A stretch of 5,305 nucleotides of DNA from an uncultured cyanobacterium (lineage in GTDB: Bacteria > Cyanobacteriota > Cyanobacteriia > Phormidesmidales > Phormidesmidaceae). The position numbers and the translations under genes were made by a program. The notes below the pieces were generated by a model. That model had not been told where the DNA came from. It saw only the letters and a program-made list of their open reading frames with translations, and did not search any database. The stretch is from positions 1 through 5,305 of the forward strand of contig CALHGI010000085.1 in the NCBI GenBank assembly GCA_938029995.1, written 5' to 3'. This document shows positions 1 through 5,134 of the stretch, one piece after another. The stretch's first letter is position 1, and every line of letters starts with the position of its first letter.

Positions 1-2
1 AT

Positions 3-119
3 ACTTTCTTTTCCAACTCGGGGGAGATCCTGGGAAACTTTGTTGAGTCTGGACAGCTATGGGCATTACTGATTGGGATTATCCTGGGCTACGTAGTTCG
101 GGGGATTACGACTTACTAG
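3..119 (+). CDS. C-terminal fragment of an unidentified membrane protein
   Basis: An open frame enters from the left edge and ends at TAG 117-119, giving 38 residues. Residues about 19-32 (LWALLIGIILGYVV) form a strongly hydrophobic stretch followed by Arg, which fits a last transmembrane helix with a very short tail (RGITTY). Residues 1-18 are polar with two Asn and two Glu and could be a loop before the helix. A terminator hairpin begins 56 bases after the stop, which supports this being a real 3' end. The frame starting at ATG 59 overlaps this one in another register and lacks its helix-like composition. The family cannot be named from 38 residues. The start and most of the gene lie outside the window. 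Confidence 0.6.
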   Translation, partial: TFFSNSGEILGNFVESGQLWALLIGIILGYVVRGITTY

Positions 120-175
120 CCCCGTTTTATTACTCCATCGCTTACGACCCACCATGGGGTAATCTCGGTCAGCGG

Positions 176-198
176 GTGCCGATGAATCGGCACTTTTT
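176..198 (+). terminator. Intrinsic terminator between the membrane-protein gene and argH
   Basis: GTGCCGA (176-182) and TCGGCAC (187-193) form a perfect 7-bp stem with a TGAA loop, followed directly by TTTTT (194-198). G-U pairs could lengthen the base of the stem. This is a classic rho-independent terminator shape, 56 bases after the stop of the upstream gene. It ends only 26 bases before the argH start codon, so it could also act as an attenuator if argH is transcribed from further upstream. Confidence 0.75.
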
Positions 199-210
199 GG
201 TTTTAATTGT

Positions 211-215
211 AGGAG
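211..215 (+). promoter_or_regulatory. Ribosome binding site of argH
   Basis: AGGAG lies 9 bases before the TTG at 225. It decides the start: the in-frame stop TAG at 219-221 rules out anything further upstream, and the first in-frame ATG is codon 31, which would remove conserved N-terminal sequence. Confidence 0.75.
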
Positions 216-224
216 TTTTAGGAT

Positions 225-1619
225 TTGAGTACGTCATCCACCCCCTGGAGCCAGCGCTTTGAGACCGGATTGCATCCGGTGATTGCTGATTTTAATGCCA
301 GCATCGGGTTTGACATGGCCCTATTGGAATATGACCTGTCCGGGTCCCAGGCCCATGCCAAAATGCTGGCTCAGGTGGGGATTATTTCGGCTGATGAAGG
401 TCAACAACTGGTGGATGGCCTGGAAAAAATCCGCCATGAATATCGTCAGGGGTCGTTTACCCCTGGAGTGGATGAAGAGGATGTTCATTTTGCGGTGGAG
501 CGCAGGCTGACTGAACTGTTGGGTCCCTTGGGTAAAAAGTTGCACACGGGACGCTCGCGCAATGATCAGGTGGGGACGGATACTCGATTGTATTTGCGAT
601 CGCAAATCCACAGCCTCCGCACCCTACTCAAGGACTTCCAAAGGGCTTTATTGGCCCATGCGACGGACCACGTAGAAACCCTGATTCCCGGCTATACGCA
701 CCTACAGCGGGCCCAACCCCTCAGTTTGGCCCATCATCTGCTGGCCTATGTGGACATGGCCCAGCGGGACTACGAGCGCCTAGGGGATGTGGCCAAGCGG
801 GTTAACACTTGTCCATTGGGGGCAGGGGCCTTGGCTGGCACCACCTTGCCCATTGATCGCCAGTACACGGCGGACCAACTAGGGTTTGAGCGGATTTATT
901 CCAACAGCTTAGACGCCGTCAGCGATCGGGACTTTGCCATAGAGTTTACCGGGGCCGCCAGTTTAATCATGGTGCACCTATCGCGCCTGGCGGAAGAGGT
1001 GATCTTCTGGGCTTCGGAAGAATTTCGTTTTGTCACCCTTACCGACAGCTGCTCCACTGGATCGAGCATCATGCCCCAAAAGAAAAACCCCGATGTTCCT
1101 GAACTGGTGCGGGGTAAAACCGGACGAGTGTTTGGCCATTTGCAAGGGCTGCTGACCATGATGAAGGGGTTGCCCCTAGCCTATAACAAGGACCTACAAG
1201 AAGATAAGGAAGCCTTATTTGATACGGTCAACACGGTGCATGGCTGCCTACAGGCCATGACAATTTTGCTGCACCAGGGCCTAGAGTTTCGCCCCCAGCG
1301 ACTGGCTGTGGCTGTGGCTAGCGACTTTTCCAACGCCACCGATGTGGCCGACTACCTAACCACCAAAGGAGTGCCGTTTCGGGATGCCTACAATTTGGTG
1401 GGCACCGTGGTTAAAACGTCATTGGCCGCTGGCAAATTGCTGAAGGATCTCACCCTGGAGGAGTGGCAGGCGATCCATCCGGCCTTTGAAGGGGATATTT
1501 ATGATGCGATCGCACCACGACAAGTAGTTGCCGCCCGCAATAGCCTAGGCGGAACCGGATTTAACCAAGTCCGTCAGGCCCTCACCCAAGCGCAAAAATT
1601 AGTGGAGAGTGATGGTTAA
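225..1619 (+). CDS. argH: Argininosuccinate lyase
   Basis: ArgH splits argininosuccinate into arginine and fumarate, the last step of arginine synthesis. It is a cytoplasmic homotetramer of the fumarase/aspartase superfamily, with active sites built from three subunits. The 464 residues match the usual family length. Visible landmarks are HTGRSRND at 107-114, [10 protein letters not shown] at 156-165 (His159 is the family's catalytic-region histidine), and the signature [12 protein letters not shown] at 279-290, whose paired serines 280-281 include the catalytic base on the mobile loop. The C-terminal [13 protein letters not shown] segment (366-378) is also typical. No frameshift or missing motif is seen. 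Translation starts at TTG with AGGAG 9 bases upstream. Two HIP1 octamers lie inside the gene. Its neighbour comFB is convergent and functionally unrelated. Identification is very secure. Confidence 0.98.
   Translation: MSTSSTPWSQRFETGLHPVIADFNASIGFDMALLEYDLSGSQAHAKMLAQVGIISADEGQQLVDGLEKIRHEYRQGSFTPGVDEEDVHFAVERRLTELLGPLGKKLHTGRSRNDQVGTDTRLYLRSQIHSLRTLLKDFQRALLAHATDHVETLIPGYTHLQRAQPLSLAHHLLAYVDMAQRDYERLGDVAKRVNTCPLGAGALAGTTLPIDRQYTADQLGFERIYSNSLDAVSDRDFAIEFTGAASLIMVHLSRLAEEVIFWASEEFRFVTLTDSCSTGSSIMPQKKNPDVPELVRGKTGRVFGHLQGLLTMMKGLPLAYNKDLQEDKEALFDTVNTVHGCLQAMTILLHQGLEFRPQRLAVAVASDFSNATDVADYLTTKGVPFRDAYNLVGTVVKTSLAAGKLLKDLTLEEWQAIHPAFEGDIYDAIAPRQVVAARNSLGGTGFNQVRQALTQAQKLVESDG
596..603. repeat. 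HIP1 octamer
   Basis: GCGATCGC is the highly iterated palindrome of many cyanobacterial genomes. This copy is inside argH and supports a cyanobacterial source. Confidence 0.9.
1506..1513. repeat. HIP1 octamer
   Basis: A second GCGATCGC, near the 3' end of argH. Confidence 0.9.
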
Positions 1620-1638
1620 CCCATCACCCGATATGGGT
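1619..1638. terminator. Weak hairpin between the convergent argH and comFB genes
   Basis: ACCCAT (1619-1624) pairs with ATGGGT (1633-1638) in a 6-bp stem with an 8-base loop, exactly in the 24-base gap between the two stop codons. Only a short TTT follows on the plus strand and there is no T-run on the minus strand. It may act as a weak shared terminator, but it could also be chance. Confidence 0.3.
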
Positions 1639-1643
1639 CGTTT

Positions 1644-2372
1644 CTAGCGATACCTAGAATCATTCCAGTCATAGCTCGACGACGACACAGAAGAGGATGT
1701 CGGAGCCTGATACTGGTGCCGCTTAGGGCGCCAGGAGGTTTCACCATAGGTCCCCGGCCGCCATCCCTTAGCATGGTGCTCTGGATTGTGGTGACTAATC
1801 CTTTCATCCACCGTCGGCCCACAGGCTGCCGTAGCATAGGACTCAACGTCATAGGCTGCCGCATAAGGTTCAGCATGATCAGCCACAGTATCGGCAGCTG
1901 GATGCCCACCTGAGTAACGATCGGAGTGCCGATCTAAAGCCCCTCGCCTCGCGGCCCCAGCCCGCTTACACTTACGCAACAACGAATCCCAAGTCAGGTG
2001 GGGCTGCCCCAAAGCAGCTCGAAACTGCTCCAACAAAACCGCATTTTCCGACGGAGCCGACGGACGAGGGGCCAGAGGCCGGGCGGCGCGCAATGGATCA
2101 ACCTGAACAGCCGCGATCGCCTGACGCACCGCACCGCGAATATCCTTCGCCAGGTCCTGCTTAGCCTTCTGATACTGACTTTGCCAACCTTTCTCACTGG
2201 CCGCATAAAGCGATGGCAAACGATTTAAGGCATAGGTCTCCACCTCAATCGCTTTGATATACCTAAGAACGCGCGTGGGCAATTGGCGCAACTGATGCTC
2301 CACCTCTTCCGCCACCAATAGTTCCATGACATTAATGTATTCCCGCGAGGGAGATGCTTTCACATTAATCAT
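1644..2372 (-). CDS. comFB: ComFB-family protein (cyanobacterial cyclic-dinucleotide receptor type) with long C-terminal tail
   Basis: Residues about 12-75 carry the ComFB pattern as found in cyanobacteria: YINVMELLVAEEV, then QLRQLP, YIKAIEVETYALNRLP and SLYAASEKGW, a helical region. The family is named after Bacillus ComFB, encoded in the comF competence operon. Cyanobacterial members have been reported to bind c-di-GMP and/or c-di-AMP and to affect competence, pili or cell size; that role here is inferred from family membership. Residues 71-95 look helical, 96-109 are Ala/Pro/Arg-rich, and 110-137 form another predicted helical block. Residues 140-242 are low-complexity, rich in His, Arg, Tyr, Ser and Gly, ending in a Ser-rich run and SRYR. 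At 242 residues it is much longer than the roughly 100-residue core. The ATG has AGGTGG 7 bases upstream. One HIP1 site lies inside. Confidence 0.85.
   Translation of the reverse strand: MINVKASPSREYINVMELLVAEEVEHQLRQLPTRVLRYIKAIEVETYALNRLPSLYAASEKGWQSQYQKAKQDLAKDIRGAVRQAIAAVQVDPLRAARPLAPRPSAPSENAVLLEQFRAALGQPHLTWDSLLRKCKRAGAARRGALDRHSDRYSGGHPAADTVADHAEPYAAAYDVESYATAACGPTVDERISHHNPEHHAKGWRPGTYGETSWRPKRHQYQAPTSSSVSSSSYDWNDSRYR
2113..2120. repeat. HIP1 octamer
   Basis: A third GCGATCGC, inside the comFB-family gene. None was found in the SDR gene or the two long gaps. Confidence 0.9.
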
Positions 2373-2379
2373 GGTATTG

Positions 2380-2385
2380 CCACCT
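2380..2385 (-). promoter_or_regulatory. Ribosome binding site of the comFB-family gene
   Basis: On the minus strand AGGTGG lies 7 bases before the ATG at 2372. The spacing is good and supports this start, which places the conserved ComFB core close to the N terminus as usual. Confidence 0.65.
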
Positions 2386-2420
2386 ACTTAACAACAAGCC
2401 CGACATAACGTCGTATCAAT

Positions 2421-2475
2421 TTGATCGACTTGGCATTGATCGACTAAGTCAATGGGACCCGTATCCATGGGACCC
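2421..2475. repeat. Two pairs of short direct repeats with 15-base spacing, upstream of comFB
   Basis: TTGATCGACT occurs at 2421-2430 and again at 2436-2445. ATGGGACCC occurs at 2452-2460 and 2467-2475. Both pairs repeat at a period of 15 bases and sit side by side, 49-103 bases before the comFB start. They could be regulator binding sites or a decayed tandem array. A period of 15 is not a whole number of helix turns, so paired binding on one DNA face is not obvious. Confidence 0.5.
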
Positions 2476-2501
2476 ATAACTGCAGAAGCCAATTAACACT
2501 T

Positions 2502-2529
2502 CAGTATTCAACTTCACCGCTGAATACTG
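2502..2529. repeat. Perfect 9-bp inverted repeat in the comFB upstream region
   Basis: CAGTATTCA (2502-2510) and TGAATACTG (2521-2529) are exact inverted copies separated by 10 bases. No T-run follows on either strand, so a terminator is unlikely. It could be an operator or a hairpin in the comFB leader RNA, about 130 bases before the start codon. Confidence 0.45.
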
Positions 2530-2688
2530 GCACCTACATATTGGTGACACGCAGAAAACGAACCAAACATGGAGGAGAAGGACAAGCTCGAAAAACAAGC
2601 CTCAACACCCAGGAAATAAATTCAAACCTTACCGCGACTCTCCGGACTGCCTTTCGCAAACCAAGACGATCATCGAGGTGAAATCATC

Positions 2689-2754
2689 ATGACATTCCCA
2701 AACGCTCGTAACTACGGAACCTTATACAGGGGGTGTTACACCCTACCAGTATAA
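2689..2754 (+). CDS. Possible 21-residue peptide or truncated gene start
   Basis: ATG at 2689 has GAGGTG 8 bases upstream, a well-placed ribosome binding site, and the frame runs to TAA at 2752-2754. The peptide is MTFPNARNYGTLYRGCYTLPV. Its last codons lie inside the palindrome at 2722-2754, which argues either for a leader peptide or for no coding function at all. The LYRG segment faintly recalls small cyanobacterial proteins with an LxYRG motif, but the match is too short to name a family. It could be the intact start of a gene cut off where the AT-rich region begins. The ribosome binding site is the only real support. Confidence 0.15.
   Translation: MTFPNARNYGTLYRGCYTLPV
2722..2754. repeat. 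Nested palindrome GGGTGT-T-ACACCC inside TTATAC...GTATAA
   Basis: GGGTGT (2731-2736) and ACACCC (2738-2743) form a perfect 13-base palindrome around one T. It is flanked by TTATAC (2722-2727) and GTATAA (2749-2754), also inverted copies. On the minus strand TATACT (2753-2748) resembles a -10 element for transcription toward comFB, though no good -35 was found. A repressor operator overlapping a promoter is plausible. The arms are not equally spaced from the centre (3 and 5 bases). Confidence 0.4.
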
Positions 2755-3059
2755 CTATTGAGCCGCAAAATCACGATGCAATTTTTAAATAGCCACTTTT
2801 CTTAGTAAATGCAAAAAACACTGCACAAATGATGATTTATACAGGTAATTAATCAGAGGTCAATCTAACTGAGTTATCCTAGGCTTGAATTCATCCCAAA
2901 AAGTATTAATTACTTAAATTAAATACATATACGGCTGAAATTCCAGACCATTTGCCGGGGATCAATGTGTAGCTAAGCCTTATGAAGAGAGGACTGAAGT
3001 GCTTAAAAGCCTAGTCTTCAGAAACTAACTTTAGATCACAAATTTATTACTTCTTTTAG

Positions 3060-3236
3060 AGAAAAAATCTCAAGAACTATCTTGATGGACGTTATTACGT
3101 ATCGCCAGATCAAGCAATTCAATCACGTTTTGTCATCAACTTAGAACGGCAGATCAAATGCTCGTTAAACCATCCTATAGATCTTGAAAAAACCTTATTG
3201 AAGGTCAGTGATCGCCCAAAGAATAGATACAAGTAA
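3060..3236 (+). pseudogene. Possible decayed coding remnant
   Basis: An open frame of 58 codons with no usable start codon begins right after an in-frame TAG at 3057-3059 and ends at TAA 3234-3236. Its composition looks protein-like, for example YLDGRYYVSPDQAIQSRF. A second frame is open through about 3142 and contains MDVITYRQIKQF, so a frameshifted relic is possible. No family is recognised. Open frames of this size are expected by chance in a few hundred bases over six frames, so support is weak. Confidence 0.12.
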
Positions 3237-3272
3237 ATCTAGGGATCAGTACCGCACAGTTTTAGGACAAAG

Positions 3273-3320
3273 CCCCTATCCGTATATTCACGTATATTGA
3301 CCGTTCGCCCTACCTAGGGG
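3273..3320. repeat. Inverted repeat CCCCTA/TAGGGG enclosing a tandem 8-mer
   Basis: CCCCTA (3273-3278) and TAGGGG (3315-3320) are inverted copies 36 bases apart. Between them CGTATATT occurs twice, at 3281-3288 and 3291-3298, at a period of 10 bases, about one helix turn. The second copy begins the 14-base repeat shared with the other side of the SDR gene. This could be a protein binding region; no function can be assigned. Confidence 0.35.
3291..3304 (+). repeat. 14-base direct repeat, left copy
   Basis: CGTATATTGACCGT here is identical to 4466-4479, 1175 bases away, with the SDR gene between. The match ends sharply on both sides. It may be a pair of regulator sites, a footprint of DNA insertion, or chance. 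Confidence 0.45.
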
Positions 3321-3397
3321 AGAAGACACGGCCTACGGCAGAATTCAGCGATCATCGATGGCCTGACCCAGGTGCGCCAAGCCATATATTATGCAAC

Positions 3398-3412
3398 TCC
3401 CCAGCACGGGGA
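3398..3412 (-). terminator. Short hairpin just after the SDR stop codon
   Basis: On the minus strand TCCCC and GGGGA form a 5-bp GC-rich stem with a 5-base loop, beginning 2 bases after the SDR stop. There is no T-run after it, so it is at best a weak terminator or 3'-end stabiliser. Confidence 0.25.
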
Positions 3413-3414
3413 CA

Positions 3415-4224
3415 TTAAATGCCTTTAGGTCTGGAATAGGCTGGTGTGTGCTGGGGATAGGTTGGACTGGCAAATCGGATTACAGCATCCATCAGTTGGG
3501 GAACAAACTGATGAGCCCACAGAGCCAAGTGGCTCTGCCAGCCAACGGTAATTTCTGAATTGCGGGATTTAAGACCACTGATCAAACCTTGAGCCACCTG
3601 GTCAGTGCTTAGGGGCATCACTCCACGGAACAAGTTAAACTCTCGCACCATATCGGTATCGGTTAGGGAAGGCAGCAGGGTGACCACGCGCACATCATGG
3701 GGGGCCAGTTCATGGCGCAGGGCTTGGGTAAAGCCAACAACGGCAAACTTAGTAGCCGAATAGGTGGCCATGGTGGGGGCCGCCACTTTCCCCATTAAGC
3801 TGGAAACATTGACAATGGTCCCTCGACGACGGGAAGCCATGCGCCGTCCCACTAGCCAGGTAACGGTATAGAGTCCCATTAGATTAGTAGAGATTTCTGC
3901 TTGGGCTTGACCTAGACTACTTTGCAGAAAGTTGGACTGGGAAGCAATGCCCGCACAGTTAACCAGAAGATCAAACGGGCCATAGTCATTCCACGCTTGG
4001 GCAACGACGATGTTGACCGCTTTCGATTCGGTCAGATCCACCGATAGGGGAATCGCCTGGGCTCCATAGGTCCGAATTTCTGCTGCCACTTCCTTGAGTT
4101 TTTCTAGGTTACGGGCAATGAGCAATATGTAGCTCGCACCCTGTTTAGCGAGTTCAATGGCGATTGATCGGCCAATGCCGCGTGAGGCTCCGGTGACCAG
4201 AGCCGTCTTTCCTTTCATATCCAT
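3415..4224 (-). CDS. Short-chain dehydrogenase/reductase (SDR), probably NADP(H)-dependent
   Basis: This is a classical SDR, a Rossmann-fold oxidoreductase that reduces carbonyls or oxidises alcohols; the substrate cannot be read from sequence. Counting from the ATG at 4224 (269 residues), the nucleotide-binding TGASRGIG is at 11-18, with Arg15 and Arg38 suggesting NADP(H). Asp63 follows in VDL. NCAG at 89-92 replaces the more usual NNAG. Asn114, Ser141/142 in NVSSLMG and Tyr155-x3-Lys159 (YSATK) complete the catalytic set. PSLTDTDM (185-192) stands where PGxxxT is usual. Residues about 228-269 form a C-terminal extension with Trp and Pro. ATG 4224 is preferred because GGAG lies 9 bases upstream; an ATG at 4245 would add seven residues without a clear ribosome binding site. 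The gene stands alone. Confidence 0.93.
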   Translation of the reverse strand: MDMKGKTALVTGASRGIGRSIAIELAKQGASYILLIARNLEKLKEVAAEIRTYGAQAIPLSVDLTESKAVNIVVAQAWNDYGPFDLLVNCAGIASQSNFLQSSLGQAQAEISTNLMGLYTVTWLVGRRMASRRRGTIVNVSSLMGKVAAPTMATYSATKFAVVGFTQALRHELAPHDVRVVTLLPSLTDTDMVREFNLFRGVMPLSTDQVAQGLISGLKSRNSEITVGWQSHLALWAHQFVPQLMDAVIRFASPTYPQHTPAYSRPKGI

Positions 4225-4233
4225 ATAAAAAAT

Positions 4234-4237
4234 CTCC
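4234..4237 (-). promoter_or_regulatory. Ribosome binding site supporting the SDR start at 4224
   Basis: GGAG on the minus strand is 9 bases before ATG 4224. It lies inside the coding sequence if the longer start at 4245 is used, which has no comparable site of its own. Confidence 0.55.
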
Positions 4238-4251
4238 GAAAGCATCTGGCA

Positions 4252-4276
4252 CCATGACCATTCGAAGGAATCATGG
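4252..4276. repeat. Dyad upstream of the SDR gene
   Basis: CCATGA (4252-4257) and TCATGG (4271-4276) are perfect inverted copies around a near-central TTCGAA palindrome (4261-4266). The element is 28-52 bases before the preferred SDR start, a position suited to an operator. No clear promoter hexamers could be paired with it. Confidence 0.3.
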
Positions 4277-4321
4277 CAACCAGAACTGTACTGATGTCAG
4301 AATATTTGCTGGGGGTGGGAA

Positions 4322-4359
4322 CCTAGAGAGAGTCGCTACGCTTGCTGAAACACTCTAGG
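4322..4359. repeat. 7-bp inverted repeat upstream of the SDR gene
   Basis: CCTAGAG (4322-4328) and CTCTAGG (4353-4359) are exact inverted copies 24 bases apart. It could be a stem-loop in an SDR leader or a binding site; a chance origin is possible. Confidence 0.3.
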
Positions 4360-4465
4360 CGTAAATCATTGCTGATCATTGGGGTGAGCCAACGTTCAGT
4401 CTATTGACGAGTCGTTGTAACAACCGTCACAATTCTTCTCCAAATCGTTGACTGAACAGATGAAT

Positions 4466-4479
4466 CGTATATTGACCGT
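4466..4479 (+). repeat. 14-base direct repeat, right copy
   Basis: CGTATATTGACCGT is identical to 3291-3304 on the other side of the SDR gene, in the same orientation. This copy lacks the tandem 8-mer neighbour seen on the left. Confidence 0.45.
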
Positions 4480-4576
4480 GATGCATGGGTGATCATTTCA
4501 AACTGCATCACAAACAATTCATGGACAACACCTTAGCAATTGGAAACATAAGCTGCAACATTTATTTAGGAAGAGC

Positions 4577-4765
4577 ATGACATTTCAAGCCATACAAATA
4601 AGATTTGATGGCTACATCCCTTTACTGACAAGGGTTTTCTTGACTTTGGCTAATTGGAAAATTTATTTAAAGGGCAGGAATGGGCTCTTTTCTCATAAAT
4701 GGGTTGTTTTGGGATACTATTATCTGAACCCATTTCAGCGAAACCCTTTCCAGGAAAGGGATTAG
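4577..4765 (+). CDS. Doubtful 62-residue open frame
   Basis: An ATG with AGGA 5 bases upstream opens a 62-residue frame with aromatic and hydrophobic stretches (GYIPLLTRVFLTLANW, KWVVLGYYYL) and a repeated NPFQ near the end. Two strong inverted repeats (4697-4735 and 4744-4760) lie inside it, which suits a structured RNA or non-coding element better than a gene. The NPFQ repeat is largely a by-product of those sequences. No family is recognised. Confidence 0.15.
   Translation: MTFQAIQIRFDGYIPLLTRVFLTLANWKIYLKGRNGLFSHKWVVLGYYYLNPFQRNPFQERD
4618..4634 (+). repeat. Hairpin followed by TTTT
   Basis: CCCTT (4618-4622) and AAGGG (4630-4634) enclose a 7-base loop and are followed by TTTTCTT. The shape is that of a weak intrinsic terminator, but no gene clearly ends here. 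Confidence 0.3.
4640..4667 (+). promoter_or_regulatory. Weak promoter-like pair
   Basis: TTGACT (4640-4645) is close to the -35 consensus and TTTATT (4662-4667) matches four of six -10 positions at a 16-base spacing. If active it would transcribe the hairpin-rich segment beginning at about 4675. Confidence 0.2.
4697..4735. repeat. Perfect 9-bp inverted repeat
   Basis: AAATGGGTT (4697-4705) and AACCCATTT (4727-4735) are exact inverted copies with a 21-base spacer. It sits 8 bases before a second strong palindrome, so the two could be adjacent stem-loops of one transcript or the ends of a small mobile repeat. Confidence 0.45.
4744..4760. repeat. Perfect 17-base palindrome
   Basis: CCCTTTCC-A-GGAAAGGG reads the same on both strands around a single central base. 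As RNA it would form a 7-bp stem with a CAG loop. No T-run follows on the plus strand, so it is more likely a binding site or part of a structured element than a terminator. Confidence 0.5.
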
Positions 4766-4805
4766 CCTATTCTTAAAACTCTCATATATCTTTTGGATAT
4801 TGCCT

Positions 4806-4821
4806 TAGGGGGAATGCCCTA
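4806..4821. repeat. Short hairpin TAGGG/CCCTA
   Basis: TAGGG (4806-4810) pairs with CCCTA (4817-4821) across a 6-base loop. It is short, and noted because it continues the row of hairpins that begins at 4618. Confidence 0.25.
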
Positions 4822-5134
4822 CGTGTTAGAAAAACGGAGAAGATAGGTAATAGTTCGGAGACATGAACTGAACTAATCTTGGTTTCATGAGAGAACGTTA
4901 TTTGACAATGACAATAGTATTTTTAATAGCAATATGGTGATGGAGATCACGGATGGTGTGAAATGCAGTCTTTGATACAGGGGGCATGTTAGAACAGCGT
5001 CCTGCCTAAGATTATCTCTTTGACTGGGTCCCCTAAGGAACAAGACATGCCATATTTTCCATGGACACAAGATCCGATTTTTATTTCTCTTTTAATCAAT
5101 AACAACAACTTTAGAAAGAGTCTTCCCATGCTAG

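Larger units (their letters stand above)
2373..3414. other. Gene-poor region between comFB and the SDR gene
   Basis: No convincing gene was found in these 1042 bases. The part next to comFB holds direct repeats and dyads that are listed separately. From about 2755 to 3240 the sequence becomes strongly AT-rich (roughly one third G+C by eye, against more than half in argH), with many stops in all frames. From about 3260 to the SDR stop the composition returns to that of the genes. No tRNA, no known riboswitch consensus and no transposase fragment was recognised. Confidence 0.6.

Noticed and set aside
59..262. 67-residue frame on the plus strand across the membrane-protein end, terminator and argH start
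   Set aside because: It overlaps the better supported membrane-protein frame, runs through the terminator stem and into argH in another register, and has no ribosome binding site.
283..1159. Additional open frames inside argH on both strands (283-510 +, 321-611 -, 896-1159 -)
   Set aside because: These are shadows of the intact argH frame, with no independent start signals or family features.
1616..2228. Open frames on either strand overlapping the comFB-family gene
   Set aside because: The ComFB frame has a recognisable domain and ribosome binding site; the others are low-complexity shadows.
2572..2622. Small frame beginning at ATG 2570 in a GGAGGAG-containing stretch
   Set aside because: The purine-rich run lies after the ATG, not before it, and the frame is only 16 codons with no features.
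2373..2760. Cyclic-dinucleotide riboswitch in front of the comFB-family gene
   Set aside because: It would be an attractive match to the gene, but neither the GEMM conserved core nor ydaO-type conserved blocks could be found on the minus strand.
3318..3428. Plus-strand frame containing GLTQVRQA, resembling the ArgH C-terminal NQVRQA (9 of 20 residues match without gaps around it)
   Set aside because: Considered as an argH duplication relic. The nucleotide match is poor outside a few codons, it overlaps the SDR stop, and no other ArgH segment is found nearby, so chance is more likely.
4885..5070. 61-residue minus-strand frame starting at TTG 5070
   Set aside because: It has no ribosome binding site before the TTG, AT-driven composition and no recognisable motif.
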